NCBI RefSeq assembly: GCF_001742425.1
Contig: NZ_MJEH01000024.1
Location: 1-43,650 of the forward strand
Length of the DNA stretch: 43,650 nucleotides
Direction of reading: 5' to 3'
DNA from: Bacillus solimangrovi
GTDB lineage: Bacteria > Bacillota > Bacilli > Bacillales > Bacillaceae_N
Shown here in pieces: positions 1-8,178 of this stretch. The translations under genes were made by a program, and so were the position numbers. Position 1 is the stretch's first letter, and every line of letters begins with the position of its first letter. The notes under the pieces were generated by a model. The model saw only the letters and a list, made by a program, of their open reading frames with translations. It had not been told where the DNA came from and made no database searches.

Positions 1-1530
1 AAGGAAGGTTGGGAAGGTGATCAAGAAGCGATTGATGTATTCAAACATGATCTAACAAATAGCTCTGCGAACCTTACATTTGCTTATGCTCATTATGAAA
101 ATAAGCAACAAAACTTTATGTTTAATGAGCTTACATCTCATTCACATGCCTATGCATTCACTGAACAATCCGTTATTGAGGGACACCCTTGTCATCCAGG
201 TGCAAAATTGAAAAAAGGATTATCTCCAAGTGAAAATTATCAATATTCTGCCGAATTCCAAAACTCTATTCACTTAGCATTCATAGCGATCCATCACTCC
301 TTAGTGAGCGTTGCTACTCTAAATAATGATTGGAATAAAATGCTTTTTTCATATGAACCTTCTTTGAAAGCTACATTTCAAGAAACACTTATCAAACATA
401 ACAAGCAAACTGAAGACTATTTCATCTTGCCAATTCATCCGTGGCAGATGGAAAAAGTCATACCAACTATGTACGCTGCAGAATTGGATAAGTTTTTGTT
501 AATTGATGTTCCTTACAACAATTCTGCTTATTATGCAGGTATGTCTTTTCGAACGCTCTTTCCAAAAGTAATTGAAGGACTTAAACCACACTATAAACTT
601 ACAACAAACGTGCATTTGACAGGAGAAGTTCGAACATTATCTGAGCAAACCATTCATAATGGCCCATTAATGAGTGAGATTTTGACATCCATTACAAAAA
701 CTGATCTCCTAATAAATGAGCGTACGTTTATACCTATTGTCGAACTTGGCGGACTTCATTTCTTAAAAGAATCAGATAATGAACCATTAAGGACAGAACG
801 AAGTGAGAATTTGGCGTGTGTCATTCGTGAGAACCTCTATCACTACATTGAGGAGAATGAAATTCCTATTGTTGGTTCTGCGTTACTTTCAACGAATACA
901 ACTAATGAATCAACTTTACTCGTACAACTTATTTGCCAGTATAAGCAAACTTACGAAATTGATTGTTTAAAAGATGCTGTTCATTCATTTTTACAGAAAT
1001 ATGTACAAAATATCATTTCAGGAGTAATCCCTTTACTCGTTAAATACGGAATAGGATTAGAAGGACACCTTCAAAACACTGTCCCAGTCTTTCATCAAGA
1101 TGGAACTCCTACAAAAATATTAATTAGAGATTGGGAGGGAATTCGTGTTGATAAAGAACGATTATCAAAAGCTGGATTTGATCTAACTAAATTTCATGCC
1201 AAATCTCGCATTTTAACAGACAGCTTAAAATCAGTACGCAACAAAGTTTTCTACTCTGTTGTTCAAAACCACATAGGGGAACTCATTCTTCAACTAACTA
1301 AAGAATTACGTGATATAGATGAGCAATTTCTATGGAATATCGTAAAAAAACAAATTGATATGACCTTCGAAAACCTTCAACATAATGGTGCCGATGTACA
1401 ATCAATAAATGAAGATCGAAACATTTTTTTTAACAAAGAAATTGATTACAAAGCCGTTACGACAATGCGTATGCTAGGTGAAGCACATGAGTATTCATAT
1501 GTTAAAGTAAGCAACCCTCTTTCAAATTGA
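1..1530 (+). CDS. IucA/IucC family siderophore synthetase, 3' part (partial)
   Basis: The reading frame is open from base 1, so the gene begins before the window and the first ATG at 118 is internal. 509 codons are visible; the family usually has about 580-620 residues, so roughly the first 70-110 are missing. NRPS-independent siderophore (NIS) synthetases join a carboxylate such as citrate to an amine or alcohol using ATP. The family ATP-binding motif GHPCHPGAK is encoded from base 181, and the C-terminal FhuF-like part contains the GLEGHLQN and RDWEGIRV segments (about 1050-1150). Substrate and siderophore cannot be told from this fragment. A hairpin with a U tract follows the stop codon, so this is probably the last gene of a siderophore operon lying to the left. 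Family assignment is firm; the product is unknown. Confidence 0.93.
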   Translation, partial: KEGWEGDQEAIDVFKHDLTNSSANLTFAYAHYENKQQNFMFNELTSHSHAYAFTEQSVIEGHPCHPGAKLKKGLSPSENYQYSAEFQNSIHLAFIAIHHSLVSVATLNNDWNKMLFSYEPSLKATFQETLIKHNKQTEDYFILPIHPWQMEKVIPTMYAAELDKFLLIDVPYNNSAYYAGMSFRTLFPKVIEGLKPHYKLTTNVHLTGEVRTLSEQTIHNGPLMSEILTSITKTDLLINERTFIPIVELGGLHFLKESDNEPLRTERSENLACVIRENLYHYIEENEIPIVGSALLSTNTTNESTLLVQLICQYKQTYEIDCLKDAVHSFLQKYVQNIISGVIPLLVKYGIGLEGHLQNTVPVFHQDGTPTKILIRDWEGIRVDKERLSKAGFDLTKFHAKSRILTDSLKSVRNKVFYSVVQNHIGELILQLTKELRDIDEQFLWNIVKKQIDMTFENLQHNGADVQSINEDRNIFFNKEIDYKAVTTMRMLGEAHEYSYVKVSNPLSN

Positions 1531-1590
1531 TGTTTTTGTCATGTGTCTATTCGAAATCCCTTTTTATAGATCTTAAAAAACAATATTCCG

Positions 1591-1630
1591 AAAAAAACGT
1601 AGAATCAAATGAGATTCCACGTTTTTTTCT
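1591..1630 (+). terminator. Rho-independent terminator after the siderophore synthetase
   Basis: Left arm 1591-1606 and right arm 1613-1628 pair over 16 positions with one mismatch around a 6-nt loop. The right arm ends in seven T. It lies 60 nt after the stop at 1530. Confidence 0.85.
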
Positions 1631-1695
1631 ATGTAAACACCTTATCTCTCATGTTATAATTCTAAAAATTCAAACTTTTAGAAAGGTTGTTTTTT

Positions 1696-2625
1696 ATGGG
1701 GACCAATATGGCGTTAAAAACAAAAGCACCAATACAAAACACTTACTTATACAGTCTTCTACTATTAACGATATCTGCGTTGTTAACAAGTGCCAACCAA
1801 GTTTTCTATGCAAAACAAGTTCAGACCATAAACCCAATCACATTTACATTTATTAGCTTTCTGTTATGTATGATTATGTTCCAGACCATTCACTATCTAA
1901 AAAAAGATACTAGCAAGAACAGTAAAACTTCATATCGAGATATAGTACTCTTAAATATAAGTACAGTAGTAGCATTTGTGAGCTTCTATTTCGCACTAAA
2001 ATACATTGAACCAGCAGTTGTAAGTGCAATTGAAATGGGTTTAGCACCATTCTTTCTGCTCGTCTTCTCAACTTGGCTCTATCCTTCGAGGAAGGCATCT
2101 GTTAAGGATTATTTCATAAGTGCTGGTGTTTTAACAGGTAGTCTTTTTTTATATTGGACAACAATCAATGGTCAATCTGGCCTTGGGGTTATACCAGGAG
2201 ATACTTTATTCAAAGGAATTAGCGCAGCACTCTCATGTAGCATCGGAGCTGTGTTTGCGACAATTTACTCAAAACGGTTAAGTAATCAAGGTTGGCATGC
2301 TGAAAAAATAATGGCTCATCGCTTTTATGCAATCATTATCTTCTCAGCTTTATTTGCTAGTAAGTCCTTACCAAACGTACTTATTAATCACTGGGAATGG
2401 ATTTTAATCGCAAGTATTGCAGGCGTTATTCTACCGCTCTACCTAATGCAAATTGGTATCCAATTCTGTGACCCGTTTGTTGTAATGATGAGCATATGTC
2501 TCATTCCTATCTTCACATTCTTCTTTCAATTATTCGATCCACGTATTGTTTGGTCTACACAAACGTTATTCGGAATTCTGTTACTTACATTTGCAACTGG
2601 ACTAAGTATGTACCAGAAAAAATAA
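1696..2625 (+). CDS. EamA/DMT-superfamily transporter
   Basis: A 309-residue integral membrane protein with about ten hydrophobic segments and two EamA-like halves. This is the usual size and layout of drug/metabolite exporters of the DMT superfamily. I chose ATG 1696 because AGAAAGG at 1680-1686 lies 9 nt upstream; a TTG at 1687 is in frame but directly adjoins that site. A conserved-looking segment around the first-half helix-helix junction reads ALKYIEPAVVSAIEMG, typical of EamA repeats. The substrate is unknown. It follows a siderophore synthetase in the same direction, but a terminator separates them, so a role in siderophore export would be a guess. Confidence 0.88.
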   Translation: MGTNMALKTKAPIQNTYLYSLLLLTISALLTSANQVFYAKQVQTINPITFTFISFLLCMIMFQTIHYLKKDTSKNSKTSYRDIVLLNISTVVAFVSFYFALKYIEPAVVSAIEMGLAPFFLLVFSTWLYPSRKASVKDYFISAGVLTGSLFLYWTTINGQSGLGVIPGDTLFKGISAALSCSIGAVFATIYSKRLSNQGWHAEKIMAHRFYAIIIFSALFASKSLPNVLINHWEWILIASIAGVILPLYLMQIGIQFCDPFVVMMSICLIPIFTFFFQLFDPRIVWSTQTLFGILLLTFATGLSMYQKK

Positions 2626-2674
2626 TAAGGATAGGAAAAAGCCAGTTAAATCTAGCTTTTTTCCTATCCTTATT
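2624..2674. terminator. Bidirectional terminator between convergent genes
   Basis: A long stem (left arm about 2624-2642, right arm 2655-2674, one extra T in the right arm) is flanked by A and T runs. It serves the EamA gene on the plus strand and the small membrane protein gene on the minus strand, whose stop codon it overlaps. Confidence 0.8.
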
Positions 2675-2882
2675 TTGATTTAAACCGCTCTACATATCGT
2701 TTATGATCATATTCACGATGCAAATAATCACGCGTTTCAAATTGATAAAAATTTCCTATTCCAAGCAATCCACAAAGTAGGACGAAGCCAATCCCAAACG
2801 CTACTTGATAATTTCCAACAAAGAATGCAACGATTGAGACGATAGCTAATCCGATTAAAATAAGCAATACAATTTTCTTCAT
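2670..2882 (-). CDS. Small two-helix membrane protein, unknown function
   Basis: 70 residues. Two hydrophobic segments (about residues 4-22 and 27-44) are joined by a short polar turn, and the C-terminal 25 residues are charged and rich in Tyr, Arg and Asp (NFYQFETRDYLHREYDHKRY). The ribosome binding site GGAGCGATG lies just before ATG 2882. I do not recognise a named family; Bacillaceae genomes carry many small membrane proteins of this type. The strong start site and shared terminator suggest a real gene rather than a chance ORF. Confidence 0.7.
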   Translation of the reverse strand: MKKIVLLILIGLAIVSIVAFFVGNYQVAFGIGFVLLCGLLGIGNFYQFETRDYLHREYDHKRYVERFKSK

Positions 2883-2955
2883 TCACATCGCTCCATTTTC
2901 TAGATTCTTATATATATTCTATTATAACATCCCTTCTGCTTACAAATACTTTCAA

Positions 2956-2984
2956 TTGCGATCCACCGCTATAACAGCTAAACT
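2956..2984 (+). promoter_or_regulatory. Possible promoter for the leader ORF and rsgA-like gene
   Basis: TTGCGA (2956-2961), a 17-nt spacer, then TAAACT (2979-2984). Each hexamer matches the SigA consensus at four of six positions. It is placed correctly to transcribe the leader ORF that starts at 3015. The match is weak. Confidence 0.35.
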
Positions 2985-3014
2985 AAAAGTAACATTATTA
3001 AAGGAGTGTGGGAT

Positions 3015-3068
3015 ATGATTGCAATGCAAATTCTTACCGTAAATAATTGGAGGAATTCTCGCTCTTAA
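3015..3068 (+). CDS. 17-codon leader peptide ORF upstream of the rsgA-like gene
   Basis: The ORF reads MIAMQILTVNNWRNSRS and then stops with TAA. It has an excellent ribosome binding site, AAAGGAG at 3000-3006, 8 nt before ATG 3015. The ORF is too short to expect an independent function. Its Trp-Arg codons (TGG AGG, 3048-3053) form the left arm of a hairpin that competes with a hairpin hiding the ribosome binding site of the next gene (see the attenuator entry). By analogy with leader peptides of erm, cat and other ribosome-targeted resistance genes, it may report on translation speed. That function is inference; the ORF, its ribosome binding site and the pairing are directly visible. Confidence 0.6.
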   Translation: MIAMQILTVNNWRNSRS

Positions 3069-3126
3069 CTTAATCTTTCTAAAATGAGGGTTCCTCCACC
3101 TACTATAATTTCAGGAGGAATCAGAA
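3048..3126 (+). promoter_or_regulatory. Candidate translational attenuator with two exclusive hairpins
   Basis: Segment 1 (3048-3061, inside the leader ORF) pairs with segment 2 (3085-3098) over 14 positions: eight consecutive Watson-Crick pairs, TGGAGGAA with TTCCTCCA, then a run including three G-U pairs. Segment 2 (3089-3097) can instead pair with segment 3 (3114-3122), which is the GTPase ribosome binding site GGAGGAA, over nine positions. The two structures share segment 2 and exclude each other. The longer 1:2 stem leaves the ribosome binding site free. A ribosome finishing the leader would cover segment 1 and favour the closed 2:3 form. There is no U tract, so control would act on translation rather than termination. 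Confidence 0.6.
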
Positions 3127-4182
3127 TTGAATCTTAATAAACTTGGATGGTCAGAAACTTATAACAAAGCATTTGAGCTTAAAAATACTGATGAAACATT
3201 TTACGTTGCAAGAATTGTCGGGCAAGGGACAGATCTTTATAAAATATATTCTGTACATGGCGAATCAGTCGCTAAGTTGTCAGGTAAATTTTATTACAAC
3301 GTAACTGAGCGTAGTGAAATACCAGCTGTAGGTGATTGGGTAATCGTTAAGGGCAACCATAATGAGGCTGTTGTTATCCACGATCTTTTACCGAGAAAAA
3401 GTCACTTTTCTCGAAAAATACCGGGAAAAACAACTGAAGAACAAGTCGTAGCAGCAAATATTGATACTGTTTTTCTTGTTTCAGCACTTAATAAGGACTT
3501 CAATCCCCGTCGAATCGAACGGTATTTAACACTCGCTTGGGAGAGCGGCGCAAACCCTGTTATCGTGCTTAATAAAGCAGATTTGTGTGACGATCTCACC
3601 TTAAAACTAGCAGAAGTGGAAGGCATTGCGTTTGGTGTACCGATTCATACAATAAGTTGTAAAACTGGGCAAGGTATCGCTCAACTTAAGTCATATTTCT
3701 CTACTGGGCAAACTGTTGCTTTAATCGGTTCCTCTGGTGTTGGAAAATCAACAATAACCAACGCTCTTATAGGTGATTCACACCAAGCAGTACAAACAAT
3801 TCGTGAAGATGATGACAAGGGTCGCCATACAACAACATCCCGTGATTTAATTCTGCTTGAACAAGGTATGATTATAGATACACCAGGAATGCGAGAATTG
3901 CAATTATGGGCGTCAGATTCTTCGTTATCCGATGCTTTTCAAGATATTGAATCACTTGCAAATCAATGTCGCTTTCGGGACTGTCAACATGTCAATGAAC
4001 CTCATTGTGCTGTTAAAAAAGCAATTAATAACGGTGAATTAACTCAAGCACGTTATGAGAGTTATAAAAAGCTTCAAAAGGAACTAGCATTCTTTGCAGA
4101 TCCAGAACAATATAAACGACAGAAAGATATTATAGAAATGAAAAATCGTAAAATGGCTGAACAAGCAAGAAAGAAGAAGTAA
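3127..4182 (+). CDS. RsgA/YjeQ-type ribosome small-subunit-dependent GTPase
   Basis: 351 residues. RsgA GTPases bind the 30S subunit and help its late maturation, using GTP hydrolysis stimulated by the ribosome. The order of motifs shows the circularly permuted GTPase fold: N-terminal OB-like domain (about 30-110), then G4 NKAD (149-152), G5 SCKTG, G1 GSSGVGKS (201-208), G3 DTPG (251-254), then the zinc knuckle C281, C286, H288, C294. The start is TTG 3127, 8 nt after AGGAGG; no ATG fits. This gene stands alone, not beside prkC or rpe as the housekeeping rsgA does in B. subtilis, so it is probably a second, accessory copy. That is inference, because the rest of the genome is not visible. A leader ORF and competing hairpins precede it. 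Confidence 0.93.
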   Translation: MNLNKLGWSETYNKAFELKNTDETFYVARIVGQGTDLYKIYSVHGESVAKLSGKFYYNVTERSEIPAVGDWVIVKGNHNEAVVIHDLLPRKSHFSRKIPGKTTEEQVVAANIDTVFLVSALNKDFNPRRIERYLTLAWESGANPVIVLNKADLCDDLTLKLAEVEGIAFGVPIHTISCKTGQGIAQLKSYFSTGQTVALIGSSGVGKSTITNALIGDSHQAVQTIREDDDKGRHTTTSRDLILLEQGMIIDTPGMRELQLWASDSSLSDAFQDIESLANQCRFRDCQHVNEPHCAVKKAINNGELTQARYESYKKLQKELAFFADPEQYKRQKDIIEMKNRKMAEQARKKK

Positions 4183-4259
4183 CAAAGCAAAAAGGTTAGG
4201 GTATTTTCCTAAGTAGTTCAGATAACGTGAGAAACAATGGAATTAGAATTAGCATTGGG

Positions 4260-4301
4260 AATCGAGTATGAAATCGCAAAGATTTTATACTCGATTTTTC
4301 T
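4260..4301 (+). terminator. Rho-independent terminator after the rsgA-like gene
   Basis: Arms 4260-4275 and 4281-4296 pair over 16 positions (one G-U) around the loop GCAAA, followed by a T-rich tail. It lies inside the 334-nt gap 4183-4516. I see no gene or clear promoter in the rest of that gap. Confidence 0.85.
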
Positions 4302-4516
4302 ATTGATATGTATAGGGCATTACTTTTTTCATTCCCTGATTAATAGAATAACAATAGATTGTTTCGCTTTGTTATTTAGGATGCAAATAATGTTATAAAT
4401 CCAGATGTTAAAAATTAACAATAGAAACAGGTGCTTTATGTTAAACTGATTAACTAAGAAAAAATGTTATTGTTCCGTTAACTGTAAATACCATAAAACA
4501 AATTAACAGATGATAA

Positions 4517-5314
4517 ATGGAGGGATTATACATACTATACTTTAGGGCAAATACATTACTCATACTTTTATCGAGTTTTTTTCTCTCAGGCATTATTCTT
4601 TTTTCATACAGGTTGTTTATTTGGGGAATGTTATCAATCTTGTTCTTTCTCTTCTTCTACATTTTAACCCCTAAATATCGTTCTACGGTTTGTTTATTTA
4701 TATTCTTTTTGTTAGGGCTATTAATGTTTCAAATGGTATCCAATTATTATACTCAATGGGACATATCAAAAGAGATGAAAATCATTTTAAACAGAAGTTC
4801 ACTTCTACTTATTATATGTGGACTATTGCTTTCAATGTTGATATCCAAGCAAAAAGTATTTCTTTATACAGCATTACCAGATTGGGGAAAACGCATAGTA
4901 TTACCATTTCATTCAATTAAAATATCTTATTTTCTATTTTTCGGACTACTTGGTTCAACTACAATCTTTATACCTTTGTTGTTCCTTGAGGGTATAAACT
5001 ATACAACATCCTTTGTAATATATGGTATATTTTTCTCCATCATAAACGCTTTCCTAGAAGAGTTTATGTGGAGAGGGATCATGTTATCTAGTTTAAAAAG
5101 AAATGTCTCGACTTTTTTTGCCGTTCTCACTACCAGCATTGGATTCGGTCTCTTGCATATATCGATAGGAATCCCTTTGATAATGAGTTTACTTTTTTCA
5201 TTAGGAGGGCTTTTCTACGCATTTGTAGTTTTAAAGACCAATAGCATATACCCAGCCATAGTCTTTCATTTTATTATTAATGTAGGTATGGTTTTTAACG
5301 GCTGGATATTTTAA
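4517..5314 (+). CDS. CPBP (CAAX protease/bacteriocin-processing) family membrane protease
   Basis: 265 residues with about eight hydrophobic segments. The Abi/CPBP signature is present: E181-E182 with R186 (EEFMWRG), H214 (GLLHI) and H251 (VFHFIINVG). These are the residues that form the intramembrane metalloprotease active site in the family. Bacterial members act in bacteriocin self-immunity, peptide maturation or unknown processing; the substrate here is unknown. The start is uncertain. ATG 4517 has no ribosome binding site, and the only good one, GGAGGG at 4519-4524, overlaps it, which would suit an in-frame ATA at 4532. No neighbouring bacteriocin gene is visible. Confidence 0.85.
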   Translation: MEGLYILYFRANTLLILLSSFFLSGIILFSYRLFIWGMLSILFFLFFYILTPKYRSTVCLFIFFLLGLLMFQMVSNYYTQWDISKEMKIILNRSSLLLIICGLLLSMLISKQKVFLYTALPDWGKRIVLPFHSIKISYFLFFGLLGSTTIFIPLLFLEGINYTTSFVIYGIFFSIINAFLEEFMWRGIMLSSLKRNVSTFFAVLTTSIGFGLLHISIGIPLIMSLLFSLGGLFYAFVVLKTNSIYPAIVFHFIINVGMVFNGWIF

Positions 5315-5353
5315 CGCATTCCTAAAAAATACATTTTCCGATAAAGTATTCTA

Positions 5354-5395
5354 CACAATAAAAGCTCGGAGGTTAATCTCTGACCTTTTATTGTG
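5354..5395. terminator. Stem-loop between convergent genes
   Basis: Perfect 11-nt inverted repeat (5354-5364 and 5385-5395) enclosing a 20-nt loop, between the CPBP gene and the convergent flavoprotein gene. It lacks a strong U tract on either strand, so terminator function is likely but not certain. Confidence 0.5.
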
Positions 5396-5458
5396 TGATT
5401 TACCGTGTGAATATAACTGTTTTTTAGCTTGTTATCTTCAATTTTCGCCTAACCATTT

Positions 5459-6508
5459 TTACATTAATATGTTATTCATTTCATCCATCACTTGCTCAAT
5501 TAGCTGCTGAGCAGATATTGCACGACTTAAACGTGGACTTTGACCAGACCATAATGACATAAAATCAGAATTAGACTGTTTTCCAGCTTCTTTTCTCAAG
5601 CCTTTAGTTAACGTGTTTTGAATCGGATAAGGTGGAAGTTCCTTATCGTACAAGTTCATTTGTTCAATAAAATAATTGTTGATTCCCCTTGCAAATTTTC
5701 CTGAAAATGCTTTTGTTAAAATCAGTTCATCTTCGTTCGCTTCCAAAACTGCTTTTTTATAAACCTCGTTCGCACCACTTTCTGTACATGTAAGAAAAGC
5801 CGTTCCCATCTGTGCACCCTGCGCACCTAAACACATTGCAGCACTCACGCCTCTTCCGTCCATAATACCACCAGCAGCGATCACAGGAATGGTTACATTG
5901 TCAGCCACTTGGGGAACTAGAGACATTAATCCAATTAAACTATGGTCTGTTTGATGAAGAAAATTCCCTCTATGTCCACCTGCTTCACTACCCTGTACAA
6001 CAATTGCATCTAACCCTAGCCTTTCGATCTCTTGTGCTTCAACAACTGTAGTTGCAGTTCCAATGACTACTGTTCCATTTTGGTGAAGTGCTTCAATCAC
6101 GCCTTTATTCGGCAAACCGAACGTAAACGAACAAACCGAAGCTCCTTCCTCTAATATAACCTGTAGTTGATCTTCAAAATTTGAATCATAATGCCGAACA
6201 ACTTCTTCCTTAAGCTCCAACTGCTTACGAAACGGCTTCATGTATGTAAATGAATCATCTGCTAATGATTCGTTGTATTGAACATGCTCAGGAACAAATA
6301 GGTTAATGCCAAAAGGATTGGCTGTTGTTGCTTTCACATCTCGAATCTGTACGCGTAAATCATTCGCAGTCATATAACCTGCTCCTATATTACCAAGACC
6401 TCCTCCATTAGACACAGCAGATACAAGAGATGTAGTTGTCATTCCACCAGCCATTGGCGCTTGAATAATCGGATACTTAATTTTCAGCAACTCTAATAAC
6501 CTACTCAT
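5459..6508 (-). CDS. Nitronate monooxygenase-like FMN oxidoreductase
   Basis: 349 residues, a TIM-barrel flavoprotein of the 2-nitropropane dioxygenase / FabK superfamily. Diagnostic segments are the N-terminal PIIQAPMAGG (13-22), GGGLGNIGAG (35-44) and GSEAGGHRG (173-181), which holds the His 179 expected near FMN, then GTAFLTCTES toward the C terminus. Family members oxidise alkyl nitronates, or reduce enoyl-ACP in the FabK branch. The length and SEAGGHRG sequence suit the nitronate monooxygenase/YrpB-like group better than FabK, but sequence reading alone cannot settle it. The ribosome binding site AAGGGGAG precedes ATG 6508. It stands alone with convergent or spaced neighbours. Confidence 0.88.
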   Translation of the reverse strand: MSRLLELLKIKYPIIQAPMAGGMTTTSLVSAVSNGGGLGNIGAGYMTANDLRVQIRDVKATTANPFGINLFVPEHVQYNESLADDSFTYMKPFRKQLELKEEVVRHYDSNFEDQLQVILEEGASVCSFTFGLPNKGVIEALHQNGTVVIGTATTVVEAQEIERLGLDAIVVQGSEAGGHRGNFLHQTDHSLIGLMSLVPQVADNVTIPVIAAGGIMDGRGVSAAMCLGAQGAQMGTAFLTCTESGANEVYKKAVLEANEDELILTKAFSGKFARGINNYFIEQMNLYDKELPPYPIQNTLTKGLRKEAGKQSNSDFMSLWSGQSPRLSRAISAQQLIEQVMDEMNNILM

Positions 6509-6783
6509 TCTCTCTCCCCTTTCCCAAATTCCTATAATAATGAAACCGATATCTTGTCACCGCTATAACAAACCATTCAAATATAAAGTTTCGCTCAAAA
6601 TTTAGGAAAGCCTTCTGATTACTATTTATTTTATAATTTGATATTCTAATTATCTTTAAGCTTCTTACTTAAATCCTTTATACTTGTTTTATTTTTGCAT
6701 CAGCACCAATGATTTTCAGGTGTTTTATGCATTTATCAATAATCTGGTGATCTTTAATATCCATGTTCATTTCTATTTCACAA

Positions 6784-6826
6784 TAAAAAGGTGCAAATTA
6801 CCTGATTAGCAGATAATCTACACCTT
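6784..6826 (-). terminator. Terminator downstream of the ypuA-like gene
   Basis: On the minus strand, arms 6810-6826 and 6788-6804 pair over 17 positions if three G-U pairs are allowed, followed by a short T run. It lies in the 459-nt gap 6509-6967. The rest of that gap holds only a 30-codon minus-strand ORF without a ribosome binding site and no clear promoter. Confidence 0.7.
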
Positions 6827-6967
6827 GTTCTTTCAGTTACTAACCAATAATCACCAGTAGATAATAAATAACTAACAATTATACTACTAACATATCTTCA
6901 ATGGTTTTCTCTTACTACGAAATACTTATTAAATCACTTCTACTGAATAATGATAGGGTGTTATTAA

Positions 6968-7873
6968 TTATTTCAAAACTGAACGTATTGCTTCAATAAA
7001 CCCATTAAAGAAGTCAACAATCTTTTGCCAAAACCCTTCATCCTCTGAAATCTCTTCTATTTTCTTCGAAATTCCAGAAGTTAGTTCTTCCAACTGATTT
7101 TTCACTTGCTCAAAATCAATATCAAGTGCTCTCATTTTATCAAACAAATTTATTAGTAGCTGGCGATCTTCATCACTTAATTCGATATTGATTTTATTCA
7201 ATTCTTCTTCAACAATCTCCTGTACTTCTTCTTTCGTAATTGGACTTTGTTCTGCTATTTGTTTTTTTATTTGTGTAATAAGCTCGTTTGCTGTTTCACC
7301 ATCAAGACCTTCTTGCTTAGCAAGTTCAGTAACAATACCTAACTCTTCATTTGCAATTTCCAAACGTTCGCCATTCAATTCTTCGCCACCACTTACTTCA
7401 TATGCCTTATAGATACCAGTTAATGCAGAATGTCCTGTTACTTTTACAGGAGAAGCTACATTTACTTGAGCATCTTCAATTCCAGCAGTTAATAATGCAT
7501 TAGCATACATTTCATTTGTTACCTCAGTAATATTTTCAGGAGTAAGTTGATTGATGACAAGTCCCTCTCCCTTATCAGTTCGTGTTATTTTTGCAGATGA
7601 AAACATACGAGAGTTAGAATCGCCATCTATATATTTCTTAATATCAGCACCCGTTACAGTTATCTCACTTACTTCACTATCCCCATGAACATCTAGTAAC
7701 TGCTTTACTTGCTCTTGCTGTTCGGTAGTCAGTGAACCCCCATAGGCTACAATTGGAGGGCCAAACTTTTCATTAATTACAGTACCTTCACCTGAATCAG
7801 CTTGTACAGGATGATTAATTCCAAAACCTACGAATAAAGAAGTGATGATTAATAGGTGAATAAGTCGCTTCAT
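6968..7873 (-). CDS. Secreted YpuA/DUF1002 family protein
   Basis: 301 residues with a signal peptide: KR after the start, a hydrophobic stretch at about 4-20, and a probable cleavage site after VQA at residue 25. The mature N-terminal part (EKFGPPIVAYGGSLTTEQQ, and later GADIKKYI and SSAKITRT) matches the DUF1002 family typified by B. subtilis YpuA. The C-terminal third is acidic and helical (EVQEIVEEELNKI, EDRQLLINLFDKM) and probably coiled-coil. The molecular function is not known; YpuA genes in bacilli are often linked to cell-envelope regulation, which is family knowledge and not shown here. ATG 7873 is preceded by AAGGAGAAG. Confidence 0.85.
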   Translation of the reverse strand: MKRLIHLLIITSLFVGFGINHPVQADSGEGTVINEKFGPPIVAYGGSLTTEQQEQVKQLLDVHGDSEVSEITVTGADIKKYIDGDSNSRMFSSAKITRTDKGEGLVINQLTPENITEVTNEMYANALLTAGIEDAQVNVASPVKVTGHSALTGIYKAYEVSGGEELNGERLEIANEELGIVTELAKQEGLDGETANELITQIKKQIAEQSPITKEEVQEIVEEELNKINIELSDEDRQLLINLFDKMRALDIDFEQVKNQLEELTSGISKKIEEISEDEGFWQKIVDFFNGFIEAIRSVLK

Positions 7874-8121
7874 AATTTTCTCTTCTCCTTTTCATTCATC
7901 CGATAGTTAGAACATATAAACTATTTAGAGACTTATATTTGTGTCTTACTAAGTTGTTCGTCATGCTTAAGGAAAATAAGTCTTAACTAAGGGTACTTAC
8001 TATAAATTGGAATCATAAATTTTATTGACACAAGAGAATAACTATACAAGATCCATTACCCTTACATCACTCACATAATTCGTGTAGGACTGAAGCCTAG
8101 TCTTATATTTTCGCACTTAAT
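7874..8121. other. Gene-free interval upstream of the ypuA-like gene
   Basis: About 250 nt of AT-rich sequence between the ypuA-like start and the zinc-ribbon gene terminator. It should hold the ypuA-like promoter, but I found no convincing -35/-10 pair, no repeat and no plausible ORF. Confidence 0.4.
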
Positions 8122-8162
8122 AAAAAAAGATGATCACCTATAAATTTAAGGTAATCATCTTT
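8122..8162 (-). terminator. Terminator after the zinc-ribbon gene
   Basis: Minus-strand arms 8149-8162 and 8126-8139 pair over 14 positions (one G-U) around a 9-nt loop, followed by seven T on the minus strand. It lies 17 nt beyond the stop at 8179. Confidence 0.8.
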
Positions 8163-8178
8163 AATCTAGATATCATTA

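Noticed and set aside
1527-1856. 109-codon ORF overlapping the EamA gene
   Set aside because: Another frame over a terminator and the start of a clear transporter gene; composition is not coding-like.
3048-3098. The 14-bp stem as a Rho-independent terminator
   Set aside because: It has a 23-nt loop and no U tract; competition with the ribosome binding site pairing is a better explanation.
6678-6770. 30-codon minus-strand ORF (MNMDIKDHQIIDKC...)
   Set aside because: No ribosome binding site, and it lies after a terminator; it could be a remnant but cannot be supported.
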